Shown here piece after piece: positions 24,061-32,508 of a DNA stretch of 64,000 nucleotides; position 1 is the stretch's first letter; every line of letters starts with the position of its first letter. The notes beneath the pieces are model-generated. The model was given only the letters and a program-made list of their open reading frames with translations. It was not told the DNA's origin and made no database searches. The translations under genes and the position numbers were made by a program. Source of the stretch: an uncultured Vampirovibrio sp. (GTDB taxonomy: Bacteria > Cyanobacteriota > Vampirovibrionia > Gastranaerophilales > Gastranaerophilaceae); the NCBI GenBank assembly GCA_910578465.1, contig CAJTPW010000006.1, positions 1 through 64,000 of the forward strand. Direction: 5' to 3'.

Positions 24061-27000
24061 ATGATGGGAAAAGATTTAAGCATAAAAAAGGTTTTAGTGA
24101 TAGGCTCAGGGCCGATTGTAATCGGGCAAGCCGCTGAATTTGACTATGCGGGCGTGCAGGCTTGCCGTGCGCTTAAAGAGGAAAATATTGAGGTTGTGCT
24201 TGTAAATTCAAACCCCGCAACGATTATGACCGATGAAGATATAGCAGATAAAGTCTATCTGGAGCCTTTGACGCTTGAAAGTCTTGCTGCCATTATTAAA
24301 AAGGAGCGTCCAAACGGTGTAATCGCTTCTCTTGGCGGACAAACTGGGTTAAATTTGGCTTGTGAACTTGATAAAGCTGGGGTTTTAGCCGAATATAACG
24401 TACGTCTTTTGGGAACAAACATTGAATCCATCAAAAAGGCGGAAGATAGGGAAATGTTCAAAAATCTGATGAATGAGATAGGGGAGCCTATTCCTGACAG
24501 TGAAATAGTTTCAAGCTATGAGGACGCTAAAAAATTCTCCGATAAAATCGGTTTTCCTATAATCATCCGCCCTGCCTTTACTCTGGGCGGTTCAGGGGGC
24601 GGCATCGCAAAGAATGAAGCGGAATATGAGGAAATAGTGCATTCGGGACTCCAGCAATCTCCTATAAATCAAGTGCTTGTGGAAAAGAGCATTGCAGGCT
24701 TTAAAGAGGTGGAATATGAGGTGATGAGGGATGCAAACGACACCTGTATCATCATTTGTAATATGGAAAACATTGACCCTATCGGTATTCATACGGGAGA
24801 CAGCTTTGTTGTGGCACCTTCTCAGACCCTTACGAACAATGAATATCAGATGTTAAGGACATCTGCGATTAAAATTATCCGCGCCTTGAAAATTGAAGGG
24901 GGCTGTAATGTGCAGTATGCTTTGGATACAAAGACAAACCAGTACTATGTAATTGAGGTAAACCCGCGTGTGAGCCGCTCTTCAGCGCTAGCTTCAAAGG
25001 CAACGGGCTATCCTATCGCAAAGGTGACAACGAAAATTGCCGTGGGGTATGAATTATCTGAAATTAAAAATGCTATAACAGGTAAAACCGTTGCTGCGTT
25101 TGAGCCTGCGCTTGATTATGTTGTTGTAAAAATCCCGAAATGGCCTTTTGATAAATTTGCAAGCGGAGACAGAATGCTCGGGACCAAAATGAAGGCTACG
25201 GGCGAAGTTATGGCTATCGGGCGAACTTTTAAAAACAGTTTTAAAAAGGCCGTAGCGTCTCTTGAGGACAAGCATACGGGGATTTTGCATTACAAATTTG
25301 AAAACCTGTCTGATGAAGATTTGCTCCAAGACCTTCATATTCAGGATGACAGAAGGATTTTCAGGGTATCGGAGGCCTTAAAAAGGAATTTTGATGTTCA
25401 AAAAATAAGAGAAATTACAAAAATTGACCCCTGGTTTATAAATCAGATAAAAGATATAGTCGAATTAGAGACTGCTCTTGAAAAAACGCCTTTAAATGAG
25501 GAATTGTATAAAAAAGCAAAGGATTTCGGGTATTTGGATTCTGAAATTGCCGATATTTCAAAGGTTTCAGAGGAAGAACTCAAAAAATACGATTATCCTG
25601 CGGTGTTTAGAATTGTAGATACTTGTGCGGGGGAATTTCATGCTTCTACACCGTATTTTTATTCAACATACGGCGAAGCTTGCGAGCTTGAAGAGTTTAA
25701 AAAAGAGCATAAGGGAAACGCCGATATTGCAGGTGCTTCAAGGGAATGCGGCGCAAATGATACAAAAAAAGAGAATATTCTTGTTTTAGGCTCGGGACCG
25801 ATTAGAATAGGTCAGGGAATTGAGTTTGACTATTGTTCGGTGCATGCCGCACGTGCGATTTTAGAAAACGGGTATGAATCCGTTATGGTAAATTCAAACC
25901 CTGAGACACTTTCAACCGATTTTGACATAGCTTCAAGGCTCTATTTTGAACCGATGAACGCTGAAAATGTGATGAACATTGTAAAAAAGGAAAAGCCCTA
26001 CGGCGTAATGGTTCAATTTGGCGGGCAGACGGCAATTAACCTTGCGCCAAAGCTTGCAAAACAAGGCGTGAAAATCTTAGGAACCTCTTTAGAAAGCATT
26101 GATGCGGTTGAAGACAGGAAAGTTTTTGAAAAATTGCTTTCGGAGCTTAAAATCCCGCAGCCGAAGGGAAGGGGCGTAAAAAGCACGGCAGAGGCCCTCA
26201 GTGCCACAAAAGAGCTCGGATACCCTGTTTTGGTGCGTCCTTCATACGTTATAGGTGGCAGAGGCATGCAGGTTGTATACAATGATGATGAGCTTTTAAC
26301 CTATATCAACGAGGCGCTCAAATTTTCAGGGGAACACCCTGTATTGATTGACCAGTATATTGAGGGCTTAGAAGTAGAGCTGGACGCTATTTCGGATGGT
26401 AAGGACGTTCTAATCCCGGGGATTTGCGAGCATATAGAACGTGCAGGGGTGCATTCGGGCGATTCTATGAGCATTTACCCTTCTCGCAGTATTACAAAAA
26501 GGCAGGAAAAGAAACTTGTCGAATATGCTAAAAAAATCGCCAAAAAGGTTAATATTATCGGTCTTATGAACATTCAGTTCATCATAAAAGACGACACTGT
26601 TTATGTGATTGAAGTAAACCCGAGGGCATCGCGTACCGTGCCCATAATGTCAAAGGTTACAGGCATTCCGATGACAAAAATCGCGATTAATGCAATTTTA
26701 GGGAAATCCGTAAAAAGCCAGGGGTACGGCACGGGGCTTTATAAGACAACAAAGCTTGTGTGTGTGAAAATGCCTGTGTTCAGCTTCCAAAAACTGAACA
26801 GAATTGACCCTGCGCTTGCTCCGGAGATGAAATCCACAGGGGAAGTTTTAGGGGTTGATTATTCCTACAAAAAGGCGCTTTTAAAGGCGTTTATTGCGGG
26901 CGGATACAAGTTTAATCGAAGGAAACAGAGGGTTTTGGTGTCTTTGAATGACCACTATAAAAAACCCGCCTTAAAAATTGTGAAAAAGCTTTATTCGCAA

Positions 27001-27339
27001 GGATTTTTCATTATGGCAACCTGGGGAACGCATAAATTCCTTGAAAAGAACGGTGTTCCATCCAAAATGATTGAAAAATTTATGGTGGATAAGCTTCAAA
27101 AACGTATGAAAGAAGGACGTTTGAGCTTTGTTTTAAATACCCCGACTTTAGGGAAAAATTCGCAGACATCAGGTTTTCAGATAAGAACAATTGCCGAAAT
27201 GTATGGTATTCCGTGCTTTACGTGTGTTGATACCGCAAAAGCATACCTGAATGCCGTTAAAACCTATGATAAGGGCGCAAAACTTAATTCCGAAACGATT
27301 ACAAATTATCGGAAAAAGAAATTTTTGGGGATATTTTAA
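24061..27339 (+). CDS. carB: Carbamoyl-phosphate synthase large subunit
   Basis: Builds carbamoyl phosphate from bicarbonate, ammonia and two ATP. The 1092 aa protein has two homologous ATP-grasp halves, each opening with GSGPI-x-IGQ-x-x-EFDY (residues about 16 and 578), joined by an oligomerisation segment. The C-terminal MGS-like allosteric domain is from about 960 (FFIMATWGTHKFLEKNGVP). The linker before the second half is some 15-20 residues longer than usual (ADIAGASRECGANDTKKEN). AAGGAAG precedes two adjacent ATG codons; 24064 is the alternative. It is the last gene of the pyr operon; no clear terminator follows. Confidence 0.96.
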   Translation: MMGKDLSIKKVLVIGSGPIVIGQAAEFDYAGVQACRALKEENIEVVLVNSNPATIMTDEDIADKVYLEPLTLESLAAIIKKERPNGVIASLGGQTGLNLACELDKAGVLAEYNVRLLGTNIESIKKAEDREMFKNLMNEIGEPIPDSEIVSSYEDAKKFSDKIGFPIIIRPAFTLGGSGGGIAKNEAEYEEIVHSGLQQSPINQVLVEKSIAGFKEVEYEVMRDANDTCIIICNMENIDPIGIHTGDSFVVAPSQTLTNNEYQMLRTSAIKIIRALKIEGGCNVQYALDTKTNQYYVIEVNPRVSRSSALASKATGYPIAKVTTKIAVGYELSEIKNAITGKTVAAFEPALDYVVVKIPKWPFDKFASGDRMLGTKMKATGEVMAIGRTFKNSFKKAVASLEDKHTGILHYKFENLSDEDLLQDLHIQDDRRIFRVSEALKRNFDVQKIREITKIDPWFINQIKDIVELETALEKTPLNEELYKKAKDFGYLDSEIADISKVSEEELKKYDYPAVFRIVDTCAGEFHASTPYFYSTYGEACELEEFKKEHKGNADIAGASRECGANDTKKENILVLGSGPIRIGQGIEFDYCSVHAARAILENGYESVMVNSNPETLSTDFDIASRLYFEPMNAENVMNIVKKEKPYGVMVQFGGQTAINLAPKLAKQGVKILGTSLESIDAVEDRKVFEKLLSELKIPQPKGRGVKSTAEALSATKELGYPVLVRPSYVIGGRGMQVVYNDDELLTYINEALKFSGEHPVLIDQYIEGLEVELDAISDGKDVLIPGICEHIERAGVHSGDSMSIYPSRSITKRQEKKLVEYAKKIAKKVNIIGLMNIQFIIKDDTVYVIEVNPRASRTVPIMSKVTGIPMTKIAINAILGKSVKSQGYGTGLYKTTKLVCVKMPVFSFQKLNRIDPALAPEMKSTGEVLGVDYSYKKALLKAFIAGGYKFNRRKQRVLVSLNDHYKKPALKIVKKLYSQGFFIMATWGTHKFLEKNGVPSKMIEKFMVDKLQKRMKEGRLSFVLNTPTLGKNSQTSGFQIRTIAEMYGIPCFTCVDTAKAYLNAVKTYDKGAKLNSETITNYRKKKFLGIF

Positions 27340-27498
27340 CCCTTCAGTTTCAGGTGTGTTTTTAAGATGGCAGGTTTTTGCACCAATCTTTAAAAAAGTG
27401 CTTTATTTATAGGATATTTGAATTCAAGGTATTTACTTTTTTAAAGTCAAAATGTAATATTATTAGTATATTAAGTTATTTTGGAGCAATTTTATCTT

Positions 27499-28602
27499 AT
27501 GTTAATTGAAGAAGTTTTAGAGCTTACGGTACAAAAAGGTGCATCAGACTTGCACATTTCTGCCGACCTGCCGCCTGTTTTGCGTATAGACGGTGAGCTC
27601 ATAAGGACAAATCTCCCCGTTTTAACGGGCGATGACATTGAAACAATCGTTTTCCCGATTTTAACAAATGAACAAAGACGACACCTTGAACAGCACTGGG
27701 AGCTTGACTTTGGTTACGGTTTGCACGGTGTAGGTCGTTTCAGGGTAAACGTTTATAAAGACAAAGGAAACTATGCTGCCGCATTCAGAACGATTAACTC
27801 TGAACCTCCGACATTTGAGGATTTGGGGCTTCCTGATATCGTTAAAAGAATTGCAAATAAACCGAGAGGTTTGATTTTGGTTACAGGACCTACAGGTTCA
27901 GGTAAATCAACCACACTGGCTGCAATGATTGACTATATTAACTCAACCAGAACCGAACACATTCTTACAATAGAAGACCCGATAGAATTTATTCACCCTT
28001 CAAAGAAATCTATCGTACACCAAAGGGAATTAGGCCAGGATACGCGTTCGACCGCAAACGCCCTGAAATCAGCCCTTCGTGAAGACCCTGATATTATCCT
28101 GATTGGTGAGATGAGAGACCTTGAAACTATCTCTCTTGCGCTTACTGCGGCAGAAACGGGCCACTTGGTTATGGGAACATTGCATACATCATCCGCTTCT
28201 CAGACAATTGACCGTATCATAGACGTATTCCCGCAAGGCCAGCAGCAGCAGATAAGACTGCAATTATCAACAAGTTTGGTTGCGGTATTTTCTCAAACAT
28301 TGCTGCCGAAGCTTTCTGAGGACGGCTTTACTAAAAAAGGCCGTGTAATGGCACAGGAAATAATGGTTGTAAACAATGCGATTGCAAACTTAATCCGCGA
28401 ACAAAAATCCGCACAGATTTATTCAGCTATTCAAACAGGCGCAGGAGCAGGCATGCAGACTCTTGATATGGCGCTTCGCGATTTGTTCAAGATGAATTTA
28501 ATCGATCAGCAGGATGCGATTGCAAAATCTCAACACCCCGAAGAATTAAAGAGAATGCTCGGTATTCAAACGGGCGCTGCCGCAAGAACCTTCGGTATGT
28601 AG
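27499..28602 (+). CDS. pilT: Twitching motility ATPase PilT
   Basis: Hexameric retraction motor of type IV pili. The 367 aa protein starts at ATG 27499; family members begin the same way, about ten residues before KGASDLHI. The Walker A GPTGSGKST is near residue 131. IEDPIEF (Asp box), Walker B IILIGEMRDLET and the His box TAAETGHLVMGTLHT follow, and the C-terminal AIRNLIRE-like motif appears as AIANLIREQK. An upstream TTG at 27481 lacks a ribosome site. It would serve the pilus system that the prepilin-like proteins in this window could use. It is monocistronic with a strong terminator. Confidence 0.94.
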   Translation: MLIEEVLELTVQKGASDLHISADLPPVLRIDGELIRTNLPVLTGDDIETIVFPILTNEQRRHLEQHWELDFGYGLHGVGRFRVNVYKDKGNYAAAFRTINSEPPTFEDLGLPDIVKRIANKPRGLILVTGPTGSGKSTTLAAMIDYINSTRTEHILTIEDPIEFIHPSKKSIVHQRELGQDTRSTANALKSALREDPDIILIGEMRDLETISLALTAAETGHLVMGTLHTSSASQTIDRIIDVFPQGQQQQIRLQLSTSLVAVFSQTLLPKLSEDGFTKKGRVMAQEIMVVNNAIANLIREQKSAQIYSAIQTGAGAGMQTLDMALRDLFKMNLIDQQDAIAKSQHPEELKRMLGIQTGAAARTFGM

Positions 28603-28625
28603 GATTTGCGCCACAGATAAATTAC

Positions 28626-28654
28626 AAAAAACCTCCCAATTCGGGAGGTTTTTT
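28626..28654 (+). terminator. Rho-independent terminator after pilT
   Basis: Six A and CCTCCC (28626-28637) pair with GGGAGG and six T (28643-28654) across a 5 nt loop. Confidence 0.9.
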
Positions 28655-28702
28655 AAATTATAAGGGCCGCCCTGCGGACTAAAACATTATTAATATCCCT
28701 TG

Positions 28703-28724
28703 TAAACCTAAGACAGCAGGTTTA
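28703..28724. repeat. Short palindrome between convergent genes
   Basis: TAAACCT (28703-28709) and AGGTTTA (28718-28724) form a 7 bp stem with an 8 nt loop and no T-run. It is one more of the small palindromic modules seen in the gaps of this window. Confidence 0.4.
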
Positions 28725-28740
28725 GCAAGCTGCCAACGCC

Positions 28741-29862
28741 TTACTTTCCTTTTATAAACTCTTCAGGTAAAGGTCTTATCGGGTTATAGAGCATAAATAA
28801 TTCTTCTTTTGAAAAATCAGTTCGTGCCTGTTCTTCGCTTGAAAAACCTTCTTTTTCAAACTTGTAAAGACAATACGGGTTGCACCTTCCGCCGTTAACA
28901 GAGGCTGCCCTTAAACAACCGCCCTTGCAAACCGCCGCATAAACGCATTCTTTGCAATACCCTGTAAGCATAGAGCAGTCAAAGCGCCTGTTATATTTAA
29001 ACGAATTTTTATCATTCCAAATATCTTTTAAAGACCTCTCCCTTGCGTTTCCTTCGATAAATTCATCCATCTGCAAAGAAAGACATCCGCGAACCGTTCC
29101 GTCAGAGCCCAGGCCAAGCCCTCTCATTCCTGCATGGCAGCCCCACCATTCGCCCTGAACTTTTTTGCCAAGGTCTCCGAGGTAGCCAAACACGTCTGCG
29201 CCTGAAACTTTGTCAAATTTATCCGAATATTTTTCTCTGGTCTCTAAGATAAATTTTGCAATTTCCATAAACTGGGCTTCGGTTATCATTGTTTCTCTCG
29301 GCATTCTTCCGATATGGTCGCCGTATTGAATTTGCCAAAGGCGTACTTTATTTTTAATTAAAAAGTCGCGAAGCTTTGGCAATTGGCTGTAGTTTAATTT
29401 ATGGATTGTGGTTACGACACTTGGGGTTATATTGTGTTTATGGAGCAAATTTATGGCATTTTGAACGTGCTCAAAGCAGCCTTTTTTGCCCCTGATATAA
29501 TCGTGAAGATAGGCATCTGCTGCATCAATACTGATACCGTATGCAACAGGCCTTATAGCATCCAAAACCTTTATGGTGTCTTCGTTTACAAGGTATGCGT
29601 TTGATATAAAAGCAACGTTCATCCCGAAGCTTCTTATCATTGTTGCAATTGCCCCTATATCTTTTCTCATAAGCGGTTCACCGCCCGACAATATCACTGT
29701 TTTTGTGCCGATTTCAGCCAAATCTTCAATAATATCGAAACATTCTCCCGTTGTGAGCTGGTGAGCTTTTTCAACGCTTGTGCAATCAGAGCCGCAGTGG
29801 ATACAGTTTACGTTGCATTTAAAAGTTATTTCCCAAACGACGGTTTCAGGCGCGTATATCAT
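28741..29862 (-). CDS. Radical SAM/SPASM enzyme, candidate peptide maturase
   Basis: The 373 aa protein starts at ATG 29862 with GGAGGA upstream. The radical SAM triad CNVNCIHC gives Cys16, Cys20 and Cys23, followed by ILSGGEPLMRKD and ISIDAADAYLHDYIRG. The C-terminal third is Cys-rich (WWGCHAGMRGLGLGSDGTVRGC, then YCKECVYAAVCKGGC and RCNPYC), a SPASM domain binding auxiliary [4Fe-4S] clusters. SPASM enzymes typically modify ribosomal peptides or activate sulfatases. Divergent to it, 147 bp away, is a small protein with four VYGIxxP repeats, a good substrate candidate. No RRE domain, protease or transporter is next to it, so the pairing is inference. Confidence 0.85.
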   Translation of the reverse strand: MIYAPETVVWEITFKCNVNCIHCGSDCTSVEKAHQLTTGECFDIIEDLAEIGTKTVILSGGEPLMRKDIGAIATMIRSFGMNVAFISNAYLVNEDTIKVLDAIRPVAYGISIDAADAYLHDYIRGKKGCFEHVQNAINLLHKHNITPSVVTTIHKLNYSQLPKLRDFLIKNKVRLWQIQYGDHIGRMPRETMITEAQFMEIAKFILETREKYSDKFDKVSGADVFGYLGDLGKKVQGEWWGCHAGMRGLGLGSDGTVRGCLSLQMDEFIEGNARERSLKDIWNDKNSFKYNRRFDCSMLTGYCKECVYAAVCKGGCLRAASVNGGRCNPYCLYKFEKEGFSSEEQARTDFSKEELFMLYNPIRPLPEEFIKGK

Positions 29863-29881
29863 AGCTTCCTCCAATTAAAAA

Positions 29882-29945
29882 ATCACAATTTCCATTGTTT
29901 TATTATATCAACAATTGTAAAATATTGTTTCATTTTTATGCAGTA
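29882..29945. promoter_or_regulatory. Divergent promoter region with ACAAT/ATTGT repeats
   Basis: Between the SPASM gene and the repeat protein lie ACAAT-TTCC-ATTGT, the palindrome ACAATTGT and ATATTGTTT, that is, several ACAAT/ATTGT half-sites. This symmetry suggests one regulator acting on both divergent genes. Exact promoters are not clear. Confidence 0.3.
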
Positions 29946-30009
29946 TATCGGGTAAAACGGCAAAAAATTCCTTGCTGAAGGTTTAATTTATATATAGGAG
30001 AAATATATT

Positions 30010-30336
30010 ATGAGTATCGGATATAACGGCGGTTTCTACAATAATCAAAACAATATGGCACCTGAATGTATGGCAGTATACGGGATAGCAAAACCACAGC
30101 CGCAGCCTCAACAAAATGTTGCACCGCAGGCGAATTTTGTTGCGCCGCAGGCGCAAATGGTATACGGGATTTTGCAGCCTTCACAGGATATGTTTGTACC
30201 GCAGGCAAGCCAACCTCAAATGTATGCGGTGTACGGTATTCAAACACCCCCGCAGGGACCCGATACGTTTGTTCGAAGCAATAAGCCCGATGTCGGCAAA
30301 GTATACGGAATTCAGATGCCTAACGGACAGCAATAA
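30010..30336 (+). CDS. Four-repeat VYGIxxP protein, candidate RiPP precursor
   Basis: The 108 aa protein has AGGAG 9 nt before ATG 30010. A leader-like N-terminus rich in Gly/Asn/Tyr (1-20) is followed by four copies of VYGI-x-x-P: residues 23-29 (VYGIAKP), 51-57 (VYGILQP), 74-80 (VYGIQTP) and 98-104 (VYGIQMP). Spacers of about 16-21 residues are rich in Pro, Gln and Ala and contain VAPQ/FVPQ motifs. There is no signal peptide. Repeated short cores with variable positions at fixed places are typical of multi-core ribosomal peptide precursors. The divergent radical SAM/SPASM gene is the likely modifying enzyme. A structural role with Tyr repeats is the alternative. Confidence 0.7.
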   Translation: MSIGYNGGFYNNQNNMAPECMAVYGIAKPQPQPQQNVAPQANFVAPQAQMVYGILQPSQDMFVPQASQPQMYAVYGIQTPPQGPDTFVRSNKPDVGKVYGIQMPNGQQ

Positions 30337-30355
30337 AACAAAATTTAAGATTTAT

Positions 30356-30389
30356 GCCCCCTTTTAAAACTTTTTAAGGGGGCTTTTTT
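30356..30389 (+). terminator. Rho-independent terminator after the VYGI-repeat gene
   Basis: GCCCCCTT (30356-30363) pairs with AAGGGGGC (30376-30383), followed by six T (30384-30389). Confidence 0.9.
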
Positions 30390-30426
30390 ATGGGGGATTT
30401 CCTTTAGATACCATGGTTTTTTGGGC

Positions 30427-30454
30427 TTTACAAATATTTTGTTCCTGATACAAT
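30427..30454 (+). promoter_or_regulatory. Promoter of rpmG-secE-nusG operon
   Basis: TTTACA (30427-30432), a 16 bp spacer and TACAAT (30449-30454). Transcription from here would run through a terminator-like hairpin before rpmG. Confidence 0.45.
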
Positions 30455-30481
30455 TAAGCTATAAATGAATATAATCAAGGG

Positions 30482-30512
30482 AAAATGTCCAAAGAGGGGC
30501 ATTTTTTAGTAG
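30482..30512 (+). terminator. Terminator-like hairpin upstream of rpmG (possible attenuator)
   Basis: AAAATGTCC (30482-30490) pairs with GGGCATTTT (30497-30505) with one G-U pair and continues into a T-run. It lies about 28 bp downstream of a promoter and about 95 bp before rpmG, so it could attenuate this operon. Confidence 0.5.
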
Positions 30513-30603
30513 GACTTCCTTTTAAAGTATTCTAAAATGCTTTAAAATGCGATCCAAAAAGTAAGTCAGGTAATATTTCCCTAAAAAAAGACAAGGAGAA
30601 ACA

Positions 30604-30771
30604 ATGGGAATTAAAGGTAAAAACGATAAAATGGTTGTTCTTGCATGTGAAGAGTGCAAAGAAAGAAACTACACGACCACGAAGAACAAAAAGACAAACA
30701 AAGACAGAATGGAAATGAAAAAACACTGCCCGAGATGCAACAAGCACACGGTGCATAAAGAAACAAAATAG
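30604..30771 (+). CDS. rpmG: 50S ribosomal protein L33
   Basis: The 55 aa protein has AAGGAG 6 nt before ATG 30604. It shows the zinc-binding form of L33, CEEC at residues 15-18 and CPRC at 42-45, with the family motif RNYTTTKNKKT. It lies upstream of tRNA(Trp), secE and nusG, a common bacterial order. Confidence 0.95.
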   Translation: MGIKGKNDKMVVLACEECKERNYTTTKNKKTNKDRMEMKKHCPRCNKHTVHKETK

Positions 30772-30880
30772 CGGCGCGCAAGCCTGTGCCAAAGGGCTTT
30801 CTATGAGAAAGACCATAAAGCACTGCGGCGGGCGAATGCGTGGCAAAAGCGCATATCAGTACATTTAAAACACAGTTAAT
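30772..30880. repeat. rpmG-tRNA spacer with short palindromes
   Basis: No gene is seen. CTTTCT-ATG-AGAAAG (30797-30811) is a palindrome, and ATGCG...CGCAT (about 30838-30854) a second. GCGTGGCAAAAGCGCA here resembles the GCGTGGCAGCGAAGCG core in pyrK. Confidence 0.4.
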
Positions 30881-30956
30881 GCGTCCTTGGTTCAGTTGCT
30901 CGAGAAAACGGTGAGTTTTTAAATACGATAAGGGTTCTACCGACTGAAACAAACGC
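30881..30956. repeat. tRNA(Trp)-derived fragment forming a long hairpin
   Basis: 30881-30897 (GCGTCCTTGGTTCAGTT) matches the 5' end of tRNA(Trp) at 30988 with one change, and the 23 bp before it also resemble the tRNA upstream region. 30933-30956 (GGTTCTACCGACTGAAACAAACGC) matches the reverse complement of the tRNA D-arm region. The two arms pair (GCGT...TTGGTTCAGT with ACTGAAACAA...ACGC). Confidence 0.6.
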
Positions 30957-30987
30957 AAAGCAAAGTACATTGAAAAACACAATATAA

Positions 30988-31060
30988 GCGTCCTTAGTTC
31001 AGTTGGTAGAACGTCGGTCTCCAAAACCGGATGTCGAGGGTTCGAGTCCTTCAGGGCGCG
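30988..31060 (+). tRNA. tRNA-Trp (anticodon CCA)
   Basis: 73 nt cloverleaf. Acceptor GCGTCCT pairs with AGGGCGC (one G-T), D-arm GTTC/GAAC, anticodon stem TCGGT/ACCGG around CTCCAAA, T-arm GAGGG-TTCGAGT-CCTTC, discriminator G. The CCA end is not encoded. It lies between rpmG and secE as in many bacteria. Confidence 0.96.
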
Positions 31061-31100
31061 AATTGTGTAAAACCTCATAAAACTTTATAAAGGAAGACAA

Positions 31101-31334
31101 ATGGCAAATCCAGGTGCAAAAATAAAAAAAGATGATAAAGCCACAATGGTAGACGGTTTTAAAAATTATTTCAAAGGTGTAAAGGCTGAATGGGGTAAAG
31201 TTACCTGGCCTGAAAAACACCAGATAATCGTAGAAACAGGCATTGTGCTCTTTGTTGTAATAGCTTTTACTGTCATTGTCTATTTAATGGACATAATTTT
31301 TAAAGGATTACTCGGGTTGATTCCTCTAAGGTAA
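31101..31334 (+). CDS. secE: Preprotein translocase subunit SecE
   Basis: The 77 aa protein is the single-span bacterial SecE. An amphipathic segment, FKNYFKGVKAEWGKVTWPEK (about 20-39), includes the conserved KVxWPxxxE/Q motif. A transmembrane helix (about 45-67, TGIVLFVVIAFTVIVYLMDI) follows. It clamps SecY in the Sec translocon. AAGGA precedes ATG 31101. It is followed by nusG at 20 bp. Confidence 0.95.
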   Translation: MANPGAKIKKDDKATMVDGFKNYFKGVKAEWGKVTWPEKHQIIVETGIVLFVVIAFTVIVYLMDIIFKGLLGLIPLR

Positions 31335-31353
31335 TAAAAAGGATTAAAAATAG

Positions 31354-31989
31354 ATGAAAGATAACGAAATGTTTGATGAAAAAGATAATTTAACCCCTGA
31401 AATTGAAGATGTTGAAATCAGCCCTGAAAAGGAAGAGAAACCTGATTTTAAATCCAATAAAGAGCCAAAGAAAAGATGGTATGTTGTGCATACATATTCA
31501 GGACATGAAAACAAGGTAAAAGTAAACCTTGAAAAACGTGTTGAATATATGAATATGGGCGAAAAGATTTTCAGAATCGAAGTGCCGCAAAAAACCATTA
31601 CACAGGTTAAGGGCGGGAAAAAATCCGAAAAAGAAGAAAAAATATTCCCCGGTTATGTTTTGGTTGAGATGATTATGGATGATGATTCATGGTATGTTGT
31701 CCGCCATACTGCAGGGGTTACAAAATTTGTCGGTTCATCCAAAAAACCAATCCCTGCAAAAGATTCCGAAATCAAAAAAATCATCCACAGAGGTCAGGCA
31801 CAGGCTCCTAAAATCGAATTGGATGTTAAAGTCGGGGATAAGGTTAGAATTATTTCAGGACCCTTTGCAGAATTTATCGGGGATATTACGGAAGTTTATC
31901 CTGATAAATCAAAACTCAGAGCTATGGTTTCCATATTCGGGCGTGAAACCCCTGTGGAATTAGAATATAAGCAAATACAGAAAGTATAA
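31354..31989 (+). CDS. nusG: Transcription termination/antitermination factor NusG
   Basis: The 211 aa protein has an acidic N-terminal extension of about 35 residues. The NGN domain (RWYVVHTYSGHENKV, about 43-57; FPGYVLVEM; HTAGVTKFVG) and the C-terminal KOW domain (VKVGDKVRIISGPFAEFIG) follow. It binds RNA polymerase and couples to ribosomes and Rho. Its position in secE-nusG-rplK-rplA is conserved. Confidence 0.96.
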   Translation: MKDNEMFDEKDNLTPEIEDVEISPEKEEKPDFKSNKEPKKRWYVVHTYSGHENKVKVNLEKRVEYMNMGEKIFRIEVPQKTITQVKGGKKSEKEEKIFPGYVLVEMIMDDDSWYVVRHTAGVTKFVGSSKKPIPAKDSEIKKIIHRGQAQAPKIELDVKVGDKVRIISGPFAEFIGDITEVYPDKSKLRAMVSIFGRETPVELEYKQIQKV

Positions 31990-31995
31990 ATAAAT

Positions 31996-32062
31996 GTGGG
32001 AGGGCGCCAAAAAGCCTCTTAAAAGGTTTCGAGCCGCGCCTGTCAGACCACGAAAGGAGAAA
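31996..32062 (+). promoter_or_regulatory. Ribosomal-protein leader before rplK
   Basis: GTGGGAGG (31996-32003) and ACCACGAAAGGAGAA (32047-32061) flank the spacer; GTGG can pair with CCAC. The same 15 bp end and a GTTGGGAGG start recur before rplA (32509-32583), so both genes carry a similar leader structure. Confidence 0.4.
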
Positions 32063-32068
32063 AACAAA

Positions 32069-32503
32069 ATGGCACCAAACAACAAGAAAGTAACCGGTAA
32101 AATCAAGCTTCAAATTGAAGCCGGAAAAGCAAATCCGTCGCCTCCGGTTGGTCCTGCATTAGGCCAAAAGGGCGTAAACATTATGGATTTTTGTAAACAA
32201 TTCAATGAAAGAACTCAGTCTCAAGCAGGATACATCATTCCTGTAGTTATTGATGTTTATGAAGACAGAAGCTTTTCATTCGTTACAAAATCACCGCCGG
32301 CTGCAGTTTTAATCAAAAAAGCGCTAAACCTTCCAAAAGGTTCTGCTGCACCGAATAAAACAAAGGTTGCACAAATTACAAAAGCGCAATTGGAAGAAAT
32401 TGCAAAAACCAAAATGGAAGATTTAAACGCAACTTCAATGGAAGCTGCCGTTGAAATGATTAAAGGTACAGCAAGAGCAATGGGCGTTACTGTTGCTGAA
32501 TAG
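32069..32503 (+). CDS. rplK: 50S ribosomal protein L11
   Basis: The 144 aa protein starts at ATG 32069, where AAAGGAG lies 9 nt upstream; a longer frame to 31994 runs through the leader and is not used. KLQIEAGKANPSPPVGPALGQKGVNIMDFCKQFN is split between the N-terminal domain and linker; the C-terminal domain binds 23S rRNA in the GTPase centre (MAGTARSMG-like KGTARAMGVTV). Followed by rplA. Confidence 0.96.
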   Translation: MAPNNKKVTGKIKLQIEAGKANPSPPVGPALGQKGVNIMDFCKQFNERTQSQAGYIIPVVIDVYEDRSFSFVTKSPPAAVLIKKALNLPKGSAAPNKTKVAQITKAQLEEIAKTKMEDLNATSMEAAVEMIKGTARAMGVTVAE

Positions 32504-32508
32504 TTAGA

